Below, one piece after another: positions 7,769 to 15,742 of a stretch of 64,000 nt of DNA. The notes under the pieces were generated by a model. It was not told where the DNA came from and did no database searches. It saw nothing but the letters and a program-made list of their open reading frames with translations. Position 1 is the first letter of the stretch. The number at the start of each line of letters is the position of its first letter. The position numbers were made by a program, and so were the translations under genes. The DNA comes from Sphingopyxis sp. OPL5 (GTDB lineage Bacteria > Pseudomonadota > Alphaproteobacteria > Sphingomonadales > Sphingomonadaceae): assembly GCF_003797775.2 (NCBI RefSeq), contig NZ_CP060725.1, positions 62,001-126,000 of the forward strand, written 5' to 3'.

Positions 7769-8488
7769 ATGCCGCGACAAAGCCTTTTGATAGTGACCTT
7801 TGCCTTGCTGCTTGCCGCGCCTTGGCCCGTTATGGCCGCAGTACAGCAATCTTATAAAGTGCTGGACAGCATGAAGCTTACGTCATGGCCGATGGTCAAT
7901 AAATATGACGATGAACAGGCTTCCGATATCGACGACTACGATTTGCTCGTCGATGGCAATCTTCGTCACAACGAGGATCAAATCTCCGTTGCGAATTTTT
8001 TGGCGGCCATCCAAAAATCGGGCGACGATCGCATCCGGATATCAACCGAAAACAATGTGCGATTTTCCGATTTTCTAAAGGTTTATAAGGCGGCCCACGC
8101 GCGGCTCGGTCACAAGCTCGGTCTTGGTGGCAATGTGCGGTTCGCTCGCTTCGACATAACCGAGAATCCACTGATCGCCGGCGACGACATTTATGACATA
8201 GCCGTACTCGGGAGTCCGGATATGTTTGTCTATATCGATTCCCAAAGCGTAATGGGTCGGCCCCAATGCGACGTTCATTTCGGTACAAACCGTGTCGATT
8301 CCGTTCAGCTTTTGCATTTCACACGATCGTATCGCGAGATTAAGGAAGAAGAGGGACAGCCGATCAAATCGCTGGACATCTTTGTCACGCCTCAGGCTCA
8401 TTATGAATGTTTTGGCGGAGCAATCTTCACGCTGAATGTAGCGGGTTACCTGGATTTCGACATCAGGATGGTCGAAAAACAGAAGTAG
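7769..8488 (+). CDS. secreted protein of unknown function
   Basis: About 239 residues that I do not recognise. They begin with a clear signal peptide, MPRQSLLIVTFALLLAAPWPVMA, so the product is exported. The mature part is acidic and mixed alpha/beta, with two cysteines (near CDVH and ECFGG) that could form a disulphide in the periplasm. ATG at 7769 is preferred because it starts the signal peptide directly; ATG at 7739 would add 10 residues before it. The gene is AT-richer than its neighbours and uses rarer codons (ata, tta, aaa), which suggests acquisition. It is followed after 32 bases by an exported hydrolase on the same strand. Confidence 0.7.
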   Translation: MPRQSLLIVTFALLLAAPWPVMAAVQQSYKVLDSMKLTSWPMVNKYDDEQASDIDDYDLLVDGNLRHNEDQISVANFLAAIQKSGDDRIRISTENNVRFSDFLKVYKAAHARLGHKLGLGGNVRFARFDITENPLIAGDDIYDIAVLGSPDMFVYIDSQSVMGRPQCDVHFGTNRVDSVQLLHFTRSYREIKEEEGQPIKSLDIFVTPQAHYECFGGAIFTLNVAGYLDFDIRMVEKQK

Positions 8489-8520
8489 CGACGCAGCTTC
8501 GAAATCGAGGGGGAATGACG

Positions 8521-9411
8521 ATGAAAACCTGGATCGCCGCCGCACTGCTTGTCCTGCCCTCAATGCTGACCAGCGCCGCGCTCGCGCAGCCGCCCGAACT
8601 CCCCGCCGCCATCTACACCGACCCGCCCGCCGACAAGGCCCATCCCGCCGCGATGGAGGTAGTCCATATCCCGAGCGGCGGCGTGGAAATCAACGGCGTC
8701 GTCTATATCGCCGCCGGCGCCGGCCCGCACCCGACGGTCATCCTCTGCCACGGCCTGCCCGGCAACGAAAAGAGCCTCGACCTCGCACAGGCGATGCGCC
8801 GCGCCGGCTGGACCGTGATCGCCTTCAACTATCGCGGCTCGTGGGGCAGCCCCGGCGAGTATCGCTTCGCGCAGAACCTCGAGGATGCCGACGCCGTCCT
8901 CGCCTTCGCGCGCGACCCCGCCAACGCCGCCAAGCTGCGCATCGACCCCAGACGCCTCGTCATCATGGGCCACAGCATGGGCGGCTGGGTCACCGCGCTC
9001 ACCGCCGCGAAGGACAAAAATCTGCTCGGCGCCGCGATGATCTCCGCCGCCGACCTCGGCGCCTTCGCCAAGGCCCCGCGCGACCAGCTCGCCGCGGGCA
9101 TGAAGGCCAACGGCCAGGAAGCCCTCGCCGGCACCTCGCCCGAAATCATGGCCGACGAGTTGATCGCCAAGGGCGACGCCTTCGACTGGCTCAAGGCCGC
9201 TCCCGCGCTGACCGCCACCAACCTGTTCATCCTCTCCTCCGACGACGGGTTGGCGCCGGGCACTGATGCACTAGCCAAGGCGATCCAGGATGGCGGCGGG
9301 ACGAAGGTGAAGACGCTCCACGTCGCGACCGACCATAGCTGGTCGGACGCGCGGATCCGGTTGCAGGCGGAGGTTCTGCGGTGGCTCGAAACCCTGAAAG
9401 CCGGGGAATAA
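8521..9411 (+). CDS. exported alpha/beta hydrolase
   Basis: 296 residues. The signal peptide runs from MKTWIAAALLVL to about ALAQ (residue 23). The hydrolase core has CHGLPGNEKS (oxyanion region), NYRGSWGSPG, the nucleophile elbow GHSMGG (Ser152), an aspartate in LSSDDGLAPG and a histidine in ATDHSW near the C-terminus, giving a full Ser-Asp-His triad. It is probably a periplasmic esterase or peptidase-like hydrolase; the substrate is unknown. CGAGGGGG precedes by 7 bases, favouring ATG 8521 over 8515. It may be co-transcribed with the secreted gene just upstream. Confidence 0.88.
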   Translation: MKTWIAAALLVLPSMLTSAALAQPPELPAAIYTDPPADKAHPAAMEVVHIPSGGVEINGVVYIAAGAGPHPTVILCHGLPGNEKSLDLAQAMRRAGWTVIAFNYRGSWGSPGEYRFAQNLEDADAVLAFARDPANAAKLRIDPRRLVIMGHSMGGWVTALTAAKDKNLLGAAMISAADLGAFAKAPRDQLAAGMKANGQEALAGTSPEIMADELIAKGDAFDWLKAAPALTATNLFILSSDDGLAPGTDALAKAIQDGGGTKVKTLHVATDHSWSDARIRLQAEVLRWLETLKAGE

Positions 9412-9451
9412 GCCACCGCGACCCGCCGCTGCAACCGACGCGGGTGCGCAA

Positions 9452-10276
9452 TCAATCCATGCGATTGAAATGCGTCGTTTCCAGCTTCTCGCGGCTGTTG
9501 CCCGACCAGACGATCGTTTCTGTCATCGATTCCCGATCCTTGGCAACGGTGTAGACCCGCGTCGACACCCGCGCGCCGGCCTTGCCCAACGTCATCACCA
9601 ACGTGTCCGGCGCCGGCTGGCGCAGCGCCACGCTGTCGATGAAATCCATATTGCCTGTGATCGGCACCGCGACGCCGTCGAGCGCTGCGGTCGATTCCGA
9701 ATAGCGGCGCGATCCGTCAGGCGCGACGATTTCGACGCGCGTTTTCCATTTGCCGTCCGGCGCGGCATCGAAAGCGATGGTCACCCGCTGCGGTCGCTCG
9801 TTCGCGGGCATCTGCGAGGTGTCGAGCGACCAGCTCCCCGCGAGCGGCAGCGGCTGCGATGCGGCGCTGGCAACGGCGGTCGGCGCGGCGGCCTGTTCCG
9901 CCGACGGCGCGGCGGCGAGCATCAGGCCGGCGGCGGCCAGAGGTATCGTGATGAGCATGACGATCATTCCTTTCGAACCGCGCGCCCCTATGGCCGCGGT
10001 GTGCTCCCGGTCCTTCCCGACCGAGCGCGCGTTCGAAAGATCGATATTTTTGTCACAATTTTCTGGGGTATCCAGAAGGCGCGCCAACTCGCGGCTGCTG
10101 CCGACCCCCGTCTTGCGGCGGGCGCTCCGCAAGCGCTCGTTGATCGCGGTTTCCGAATTCTCCAGACGCGCGGCGATCGTCTTCACCGTATGCCCGGCGG
10201 CGAGCAGGCGCAGGATCTCCAGTTCCCGGTCGGTCAGGCATGCGGACAAGCCGGGGATCGGGTCGGTGGCAGACAT
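9452..10276 (-). CDS. LuxR-type HTH fused through one membrane segment to an exported domain
   Basis: 274 residues. Residues 13-68 are a LuxR/GerE-type helix-turn-helix: LTDRELEILRLLAAGHTVKTIA, then INERLRSARRKTGVGSSRELARLL. After a linker, residues 104-123 (MIVMLITIPLAAAGLMLAAA) form one membrane-spanning helix. The last 140 residues follow an Ala/Pro linker and look like a beta-rich periplasmic domain (GSWSLDTSQMP at its start, ETIVWSGNSREK near its end). The plan suggests a one-component sensor at the inner membrane, like CadC or ToxR in layout but with a LuxR head. ATG at 10276 has AGAG upstream. The target genes are unknown. Confidence 0.8.
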   Translation of the reverse strand: MSATDPIPGLSACLTDRELEILRLLAAGHTVKTIAARLENSETAINERLRSARRKTGVGSSRELARLLDTPENCDKNIDLSNARSVGKDREHTAAIGARGSKGMIVMLITIPLAAAGLMLAAAPSAEQAAAPTAVASAASQPLPLAGSWSLDTSQMPANERPQRVTIAFDAAPDGKWKTRVEIVAPDGSRRYSESTAALDGVAVPITGNMDFIDSVALRQPAPDTLVMTLGKAGARVSTRVYTVAKDRESMTETIVWSGNSREKLETTHFNRMD

Positions 10277-10374
10277 AGGCTCTTGCTCACCATAGCGCCG
10301 CGAACAGGTCCATCCCAATTTATTTGGAAAGCGGTCAGTGTTGGAAAGACCCGCCCGGACTTGAGCGCTCTCGG

Positions 10375-11715
10375 CTATTTCTTCCCCATCAACTTCATCG
10401 CCATCCCCGTCAGCGCCTCGGTCGCGGTCTCGATCACCGTATCCGCCTCGGGCGCCCAGAAGGGCGAGTGCAGGCTCGGCAGGCTCTTCCCCGCCTTTTG
10501 CGCCGCGTCATATTCGGCGCGCGGGACGCCGCCGACCCAGATGATCAGGCTTTTCACATCCTTGTTCGCGTCGCGCGAATAGCGGCTGAAATCCTCGCCG
10601 CCCATCACCGGCGGCATCTTGGTCACCCGCGCCTCGCTGAACTGCGTCTTCAAAAACGCCGCCATATCCTCGGTGAAATCGACGGTGTTGAAGGTCGCGG
10701 GGGTATATTCGTCCTTCTGCACGCTGACCACGGGCATCTTGTCGTCGGGCATGCCCGCCGCGATCGCCTCGCCCTTCGCGATGCGCGCGATGCCGTCGAG
10801 CAGATGATTGCGCACCTCGTCCGAGTAGCTGCGCACCGTCAGCTGCAGCTTCGCCTCGTCCGAAATGATATTATGCTTGGCGCCCGCATGGAAGCTGCCG
10901 ACGGTCACCACCGCGCTGTCGAGCGGGCTGATCTCGCGCGACACCAGGGTCTGCAGCGCGCCGACGATGCGACTCGCCAGCACGATCGGGTCCTTGGTCG
11001 TCTGCGGATAGGCGCCGTGCCCGCCAACCCCCTTCACGAGGATATCGACGCTGTCGACATTGGCGAGCGCATAGCCCGGCGTATAGCCGATCTGCCCGGC
11101 GGGAAACTGCGCCGCATCGTGGAACGCGAGCGCATATTGCGGCTTGGGAAAGCGCGTATAGAGCCCGTCCTCGAGCATCATCCGCGCGCCCGCGCCGCGT
11201 TCCTCCGCGGGTTGGCCGATCATCACCAAAGTGCCCGACCATTTGTCCTTGTTCGCCGCCATGCGCCGCGCGACGCCGACCCACGCGGTCATATGCGTGT
11301 CGTGGCCGCACGCGTGCATCACGCCGGTCTCGACGCCTTCCTTGGTCGTCACCCGCACCTTCGACGCGCCGGGCAGCCCGGTCTGTTCGATCACCGGCAG
11401 CCCGTCCATGTCGGCGCGCAGCATCACCACCGGGCCGGGGCCGTTCTCCATCACCGCGACGATGCCGGTGCCGCCGACCTTTTCGGTGACCTTGAAGCCC
11501 AGCTTGCGCGCCTCGGCTGCCATGATGCCCGCCGAGCGCACCTCCATGAAGCTGAGTTCGGGGTTGGCGTGCAGGTCGGCATAGATCGCCATCAGCGACG
11601 GCATGTCCTTCTTGATCTCGGCCTGAATCGCCGGGTCGCCCGCCTGCGCCGCCGCCGAAACCGCACCCACGGCCGAAAGCGCGAGGGCTGCCACGCCCGC
11701 CAGCAAAATCCGCAT
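10375..11715 (-). CDS. M20 family amidohydrolase/peptidase, exported
   Basis: 446 residues. The signal peptide MRILLAGVAALALSAVGAVSA ends near residue 24. The catalytic domain carries the M20D metal motifs LRADMDGLP, MHACGHDTH (133-141) and QPAEERGAGA, and the dimerisation domain includes GHGAYPQTTKDPIV. Such enzymes hydrolyse N-acyl amino acids, hippurate-like amides or indole-3-acetyl-amino acids using one or two divalent metals. Export is less usual for the family and suits periplasmic scavenging. AGGGGAA lies before ATG 11715; a TTG at 11733 is the alternative. It is separated from the neighbouring lipoprotein gene by 84 bases on the same strand. Confidence 0.92.
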   Translation of the reverse strand: MRILLAGVAALALSAVGAVSAAAQAGDPAIQAEIKKDMPSLMAIYADLHANPELSFMEVRSAGIMAAEARKLGFKVTEKVGGTGIVAVMENGPGPVVMLRADMDGLPVIEQTGLPGASKVRVTTKEGVETGVMHACGHDTHMTAWVGVARRMAANKDKWSGTLVMIGQPAEERGAGARMMLEDGLYTRFPKPQYALAFHDAAQFPAGQIGYTPGYALANVDSVDILVKGVGGHGAYPQTTKDPIVLASRIVGALQTLVSREISPLDSAVVTVGSFHAGAKHNIISDEAKLQLTVRSYSDEVRNHLLDGIARIAKGEAIAAGMPDDKMPVVSVQKDEYTPATFNTVDFTEDMAAFLKTQFSEARVTKMPPVMGGEDFSRYSRDANKDVKSLIIWVGGVPRAEYDAAQKAGKSLPSLHSPFWAPEADTVIETATEALTGMAMKLMGKK

Positions 11716-11799
11716 CTTATTCCCCTGTTTCAAGCCATGATGGCCTTGGTTATCCGTTCGTGTCGAACGGGGATTATAGGCTCGTTTTGATAATGGGTG

Positions 11800-12450
11800 T
11801 CAGCTTTCCGGCACCAGTTCGATCACGTCGACCAGCGATTCATACGCCGGCGCGGGCAGCACCAGCCGCCAACGATTGTCGCCGATCCGCTCGACCAGCC
11901 CCGCCATGTCGCGCATCCGGTCGCTGCCGTAATTGACCGCCATCTTCTCGTCGCCGAGTTCGAGCGTGCCGAGGAAGACCTGCCGCGTCAGATTGTCGGG
12001 AAAGATCAGCCCGACCGGCCGCTGCGACCCCGTCAGCTTGATCAGGCTCGAAATCCCCTGTTCGGCCGCCACGCGGCAACGGAACCAGCCATAGGCGATA
12101 TAGCCGAGCGTCCCGCCACTCTTGGCGCCGACCTTGATCGTGCGGCATTTGTAATCGCCCGCGGGCAGGTGCGGATTGGGCAGCGCCGCGGTCGGGTGCA
12201 GCAGGATGCCCTCGCGGTCGATCTGCGCCCCGAACCCCTTGGCGCGCGCATCTGCCAGCGCGGCTTCCCAGCTCGAATACCAGTTCCGGACGCGCCCCTT
12301 GTCCTGCTCGGTCGCGGTCGAACGCCAGCCGCCCTCGGTCGCGGGCGGCGGCACGTCGGCGACCGACGGCGGAATTTTCGGCACCGTGTTGCACGCGGCG
12401 AGCGTCGACGCCGCCAGAATGCCCCCGATTATCGATGTACGACCCCACAT
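11800..12450 (-). CDS. DUF4893 domain lipoprotein
   Basis: 216 residues from ATG 12450. The N-terminus has a lipoprotein signal with lipobox LAAC (Cys near residue 20), so it is likely anchored in the envelope. The remainder matches the DUF4893 pattern known mainly from sphingomonads: WRSTATEQDKGRVRNWYSSW, REGILLHPTAALP, GDYKCRTIKVG, KLTGSQRPVGLIFPD and RWRLVLPAPAYESLVDVIEL. The function of the family is unknown. It is transcribed toward the M20 gene. Family confidence is high. Confidence 0.85.
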   Translation of the reverse strand: MWGRTSIIGGILAASTLAACNTVPKIPPSVADVPPPATEGGWRSTATEQDKGRVRNWYSSWEAALADARAKGFGAQIDREGILLHPTAALPNPHLPAGDYKCRTIKVGAKSGGTLGYIAYGWFRCRVAAEQGISSLIKLTGSQRPVGLIFPDNLTRQVFLGTLELGDEKMAVNYGSDRMRDMAGLVERIGDNRWRLVLPAPAYESLVDVIELVPES

Positions 12451-12524
12451 TGCTCCGTCTCTCCTGTCCGGTTCGGCGTTAACCTTAGGGGGCGAAGGGA
12501 GAATGCTCAAGGCGGATGCAAATT

Positions 12525-12704
12525 CCTTCTCCCCTTGAGGGAGAAGGATACGAAGGCTTGTGAGCGAAGCGAACTAGCCGCAGTTGGAAGAGGGGTCGCG
12601 AGCCTTTGGCTCGCGCGGTCGCTTGCGACCGCAACCCCTCACCCAGCTTCGACTAGGCAGCAAGCTACCAAGTCTTCGCAACCCTCTCCCTCAAGGGGAG
12701 AGGG
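12525..12704. repeat. multi-hairpin palindromic repeat (family A)
   Basis: Fills most of the 261-base gap upstream of the DUF4893 gene. The ends are related hairpins, CCTTCTCCC-CTTGA-GGGAGAAGG (12525-12547) and CCCTCTCCC-TCAAG-GGGAGAGGG (12682-12704). Inside are GCGAGCC-TTT-GGCTCGC and GCGGTCGC-TT-GCGACCGC. This is a typical non-coding dispersed repeat of sphingomonads. Confidence 0.75.
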
Positions 12705-12711
12705 TTAGCGA

Positions 12712-13497
12712 TTACGCCGCCGTCCACCCGCCATCGACGCTCAAATTCGCCCCCGTGATATTCGCCGCCTCGTCGCGTGTCAGGAACGCAGCCAGCGCCG
12801 CGACCTGTTCGATCGTCACGAACTGCTTGGTCGGCTGACCCGCGAGCAACACGTCATTGATCACCTGCTCGCGCGTCATCTTGCGCGCCTTCATCGTGTC
12901 GGGGATCTGGTTCTCGACCAGCGGCGTCCACACATAGCCGGGGCTGATGCAGTTCGCGGTGATCCCCGCATCGGCGACTTCCAGCGCGACCGTCTTGGTT
13001 AGCCCCGCCAGCCCGTGCTTCGCGGTGACATAGGCCGATTTGAACGGCGAGGCGACGAGCGAGTGCGCCGAGGCGGTGCCGATAATCCGCCCCCAGCCCT
13101 TCTTGCGCATCCCGGGCACCGCGTGGCGGATCGTGTGGAACGACGCGGTCAGGTTCAGCGCGATGATCATGTCCCACTTCTCGACCGGGAAATCCTCGAT
13201 CGGCGACACGAACTGCATCCCGGCATTGTTGACCAGGATGTCGACCCCGCCGAAATCCTTGTCGGCGCGCTGGAACATGTCTTCGATCGCGTCGGGCTTG
13301 GTCAGGTCGGCGCCGTCATAGGCCGCCTTGCCGCCGTTCAGCACTTCCAGCGCCGCGCGCTCGGCCTCGATCGCCGCCGCCTCGCCGAACCCGTTGATGA
13401 TGATGTCCGCGCCCGCCGCCGCGAATGTCTTGGCGATGCCGAGCCCGATGCCCGACGTCGAGCCGGTGACGAGGGCGGTTTTGCCTTTCAGGTGCAT
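12712..13497 (-). CDS. bdhA: 3-hydroxybutyrate dehydrogenase (SDR family)
   Basis: 261 residues, a classical short-chain dehydrogenase: NAD-binding TGSTSGIG (11-18), NNAG (90-93) and the catalytic Ser143, Tyr156 and Lys160 (SAYVTAK). The stretch ITANCISPGYVWTPLVENQI is characteristic of D-3-hydroxybutyrate dehydrogenases, which interconvert 3-hydroxybutyrate and acetoacetate in polyhydroxybutyrate turnover. It lies 27 bases downstream of a patatin-like gene on the same strand and is probably co-transcribed. A pairing of bdhA with a patatin gene is known from Legionella (bdhA-patD), which supports the role. Confidence 0.9.
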   Translation of the reverse strand: MHLKGKTALVTGSTSGIGLGIAKTFAAAGADIIINGFGEAAAIEAERAALEVLNGGKAAYDGADLTKPDAIEDMFQRADKDFGGVDILVNNAGMQFVSPIEDFPVEKWDMIIALNLTASFHTIRHAVPGMRKKGWGRIIGTASAHSLVASPFKSAYVTAKHGLAGLTKTVALEVADAGITANCISPGYVWTPLVENQIPDTMKARKMTREQVINDVLLAGQPTKQFVTIEQVAALAAFLTRDEAANITGANLSVDGGWTAA

Positions 13498-13524
13498 GAT
13501 GAATTCCTTTGTTGGGGGGAGATT

Positions 13525-14685
13525 TTACCCTGTATTTTCCGTGGTCCGTTTCGGAACCAGACCGTCCGATTGCACCGCGAAGCTCTCCGACCGCCCCTCG
13601 GCGATACTTTCCGCGAGCAGATGCCCGTCCTTCATCGCCGCCTCGACCGCCTCCCTGCCCTGCGCCCAATTGGCCTCCACGGCGGTCCGCGAGAATTCGA
13701 AATCGCGCGCACCCGTCTGCCATTTCAAGGGGTTATGGATCAGCTGCACGACATTGAGCGCCTTGCAATCGACCATCTTGCGCACCGCCCGAACCTCGGG
13801 CAACTCGCTCACGCCCTGCGGCAACTTCGCCAACATCCGGTCGATCAACCGATGCTCCTTCCGCCGCCGAACCAGTCCGTCCGAAATCCGCCGCGTCCGG
13901 CTCGAAAACCGGATATCCTTCTCGCGCGACCAGGCTTCTTCCAGATCGTGCGGCCGCTCGCCGCGCGCCGGGAACAGGTCGACCTGGAACACCAGCATAT
14001 CCTCATGCGCCGCCTCGACGACATGTTCGAGCGGGGTGTTCGACACGAGACCCCCGTCCCAATACCATGTCCCGTCGATCTCGATCGGGGGCAAACCCGG
14101 CGGCAGCGCGCCCGATGCGAGGATATGCCGCGCGTCGATCCGCTCGCTCTTGGTATCGAAGTATCGGAAATTCCCGGTCTCGACCGCGACCGCCCCCACC
14201 GACAACCGGACATTGCCGTCGTTGAGACGGTCCCAGTCGACCAGCCGGTCGAGCGTCGCGACCAGCGGCGCCGTGTCGTAGAAGCTGACGGCGCCGGGCG
14301 TCTGCCGCTCGGCCAGCGCCGGCGGCGGCCAGCGCGGGGTGAAGAATCCCGGTACCCCGAACGCCATCACCTGCCCCGCCGCCGCAAGGTGGTTCCACTC
14401 GCGCGCCATGTCGTTGTCGGGGATCGGCAGCGACGGCAGCGCCGACGACACGCCGTCCCAGAACTCGCGAAGCTTGCCCACCGCCTCGTCACGCTTGTTG
14501 CCCGCGATGATCGCGGCATTGACCGCGCCGATCGAAATCCCCGCCACCCAGTCGAGTTCGATCCCCAACTCGATCAGCGCCTCATAAACCCCCGCCTGAT
14601 AGGCGCCGAGCGCGCCGCCACCCTGCAGCACCAGCACGACGAGGTCGGGCAAAGGCAAGGCGGCTTTGGCAGCGCGGCGCGGCAT
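13525..14685 (-). CDS. patatin-like phospholipase with DUF3734-type C-terminus
   Basis: 386 residues. The patatin domain shows GGGALGAYQAGV, the serine nucleophile motif GISIG (Ser51) and the aspartate of DGG in WYWDGGLVSN, a complete Ser-Asp dyad. The C-terminal third (VRRRKEHRLIDRMLAKLP and QLIHNPLKWQ) matches the DUF3734 extension of bacterial patatins. These enzymes release fatty acids from lipids; when next to bdhA a role in hydroxybutyrate polymer or lipid turnover is inferred. ATG 14685 is taken because the conserved domain begins just after it; an ATG at 14748 would add 21 residues. Confidence 0.9.
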   Translation of the reverse strand: MPRRAAKAALPLPDLVVLVLQGGGALGAYQAGVYEALIELGIELDWVAGISIGAVNAAIIAGNKRDEAVGKLREFWDGVSSALPSLPIPDNDMAREWNHLAAAGQVMAFGVPGFFTPRWPPPALAERQTPGAVSFYDTAPLVATLDRLVDWDRLNDGNVRLSVGAVAVETGNFRYFDTKSERIDARHILASGALPPGLPPIEIDGTWYWDGGLVSNTPLEHVVEAAHEDMLVFQVDLFPARGERPHDLEEAWSREKDIRFSSRTRRISDGLVRRRKEHRLIDRMLAKLPQGVSELPEVRAVRKMVDCKALNVVQLIHNPLKWQTGARDFEFSRTAVEANWAQGREAVEAAMKDGHLLAESIAEGRSESFAVQSDGLVPKRTTENTG

Positions 14686-14833
14686 GGACTCGGGGGCATC
14701 CTTCGGTCGGGGGCGCTGATTGGTGCACCGCAACACGGCGCATTGCAAGGCGGACGATGCGAAGCCCCTTCCAATTGCGGCGGGCTACTGCCACAAACGG
14801 ACAGGACCTGACTTTTGCGCTGGAGACCCCGAA

Positions 14834-15742
14834 ATGCGCCTCGACGATTATGATCCCGGCGACGATATCCGCGACCTCGGCCGCGGCGGCGGCGGATTTG
14901 GCGGCGGCGGGGGCGGCGGCGGCATGGGCGGGCTGCTCATCGGACTGCTCCCGATGCTGCTCGGGCGCAAGATGGGCTGCGGCACGATCCTCCTGCTCGG
15001 CGCGCTCGCCTTCATGTTTTTCGGTGGCGGCATGAATATGTTGTCGGGCGGCGGCGGCACCGTCGATCCGCAGGCCGACAGCCGCGGCGGGACCAACGTC
15101 GCCTGCGACACGGCGGCAGAAAAATTCGCGTGCAATGTCTTCGGCTCGACGCATCAGGTGTGGGGCAATCTTATCAGCAATTACCAGCGCCCGACGCTCA
15201 ATTTCTTCACCGACCAGAACCGGTCGGGCTGCGGCGCGGCGCAGGCGGCGATGGGCCCCTTCTATTGCCCCGCCGATCAGGGCGTCTATCTCGACACCGC
15301 CTTCTTCAACGAACTCGCGCAGCGTTTCGGCGCCGCGGGCGACGCCGCGCAGGCCTATGTCGTCGCGCACGAAGTCGGTCACCATATCCAGACGATCACC
15401 GGTATTTCGGACAAGGTCCGTCAGGCACAGCAACGCGCCTCACAGGCCGAGGGCAATGCCTATCAGGTGCGCATGGAATTGCAGGCCGATTGTTATGCCG
15501 GGGTCTGGGCGAACCGCGCGCGCAACAGCGCCGGCCAACCCGTGATGGAACCCGGCGACCTGGAAGAGGCGATGACCGCCGCCAATGCGATCGGCGACGA
15601 CACGCTGATGCGCTCGGCGGGCCAGCGCCCGGTCCCCGAAAGCTTCACCCACGGCACGAGCGAACAGCGCATGAGCTGGCTGCGCCGCGGCCTGCAGACC
15701 GGGGACCCCCGCCAGTGCGACACCTTCAGCGCCGCCATCTGA
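14834..15742 (+). CDS. neutral zinc metallopeptidase, YpfJ family
   Basis: 302 residues. After a short acidic N-terminus comes a glycine-only run around residues 18-33, one membrane helix (GTILLLGALAFMFFGGG) and an external catalytic domain. The zinc site is HEVGH (179-183), with an acid in MELQADCYAGVWA as the likely third ligand. This matches the YpfJ/zinc-metallopeptidase family of membrane-anchored proteins; the physiological substrate is unknown. Four or more cysteines in the domain suggest disulphides. The next gene starts inside its 3' end, so they are probably translationally coupled. Confidence 0.92.
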   Translation: MRLDDYDPGDDIRDLGRGGGGFGGGGGGGGMGGLLIGLLPMLLGRKMGCGTILLLGALAFMFFGGGMNMLSGGGGTVDPQADSRGGTNVACDTAAEKFACNVFGSTHQVWGNLISNYQRPTLNFFTDQNRSGCGAAQAAMGPFYCPADQGVYLDTAFFNELAQRFGAAGDAAQAYVVAHEVGHHIQTITGISDKVRQAQQRASQAEGNAYQVRMELQADCYAGVWANRARNSAGQPVMEPGDLEEAMTAANAIGDDTLMRSAGQRPVPESFTHGTSEQRMSWLRRGLQTGDPRQCDTFSAAI

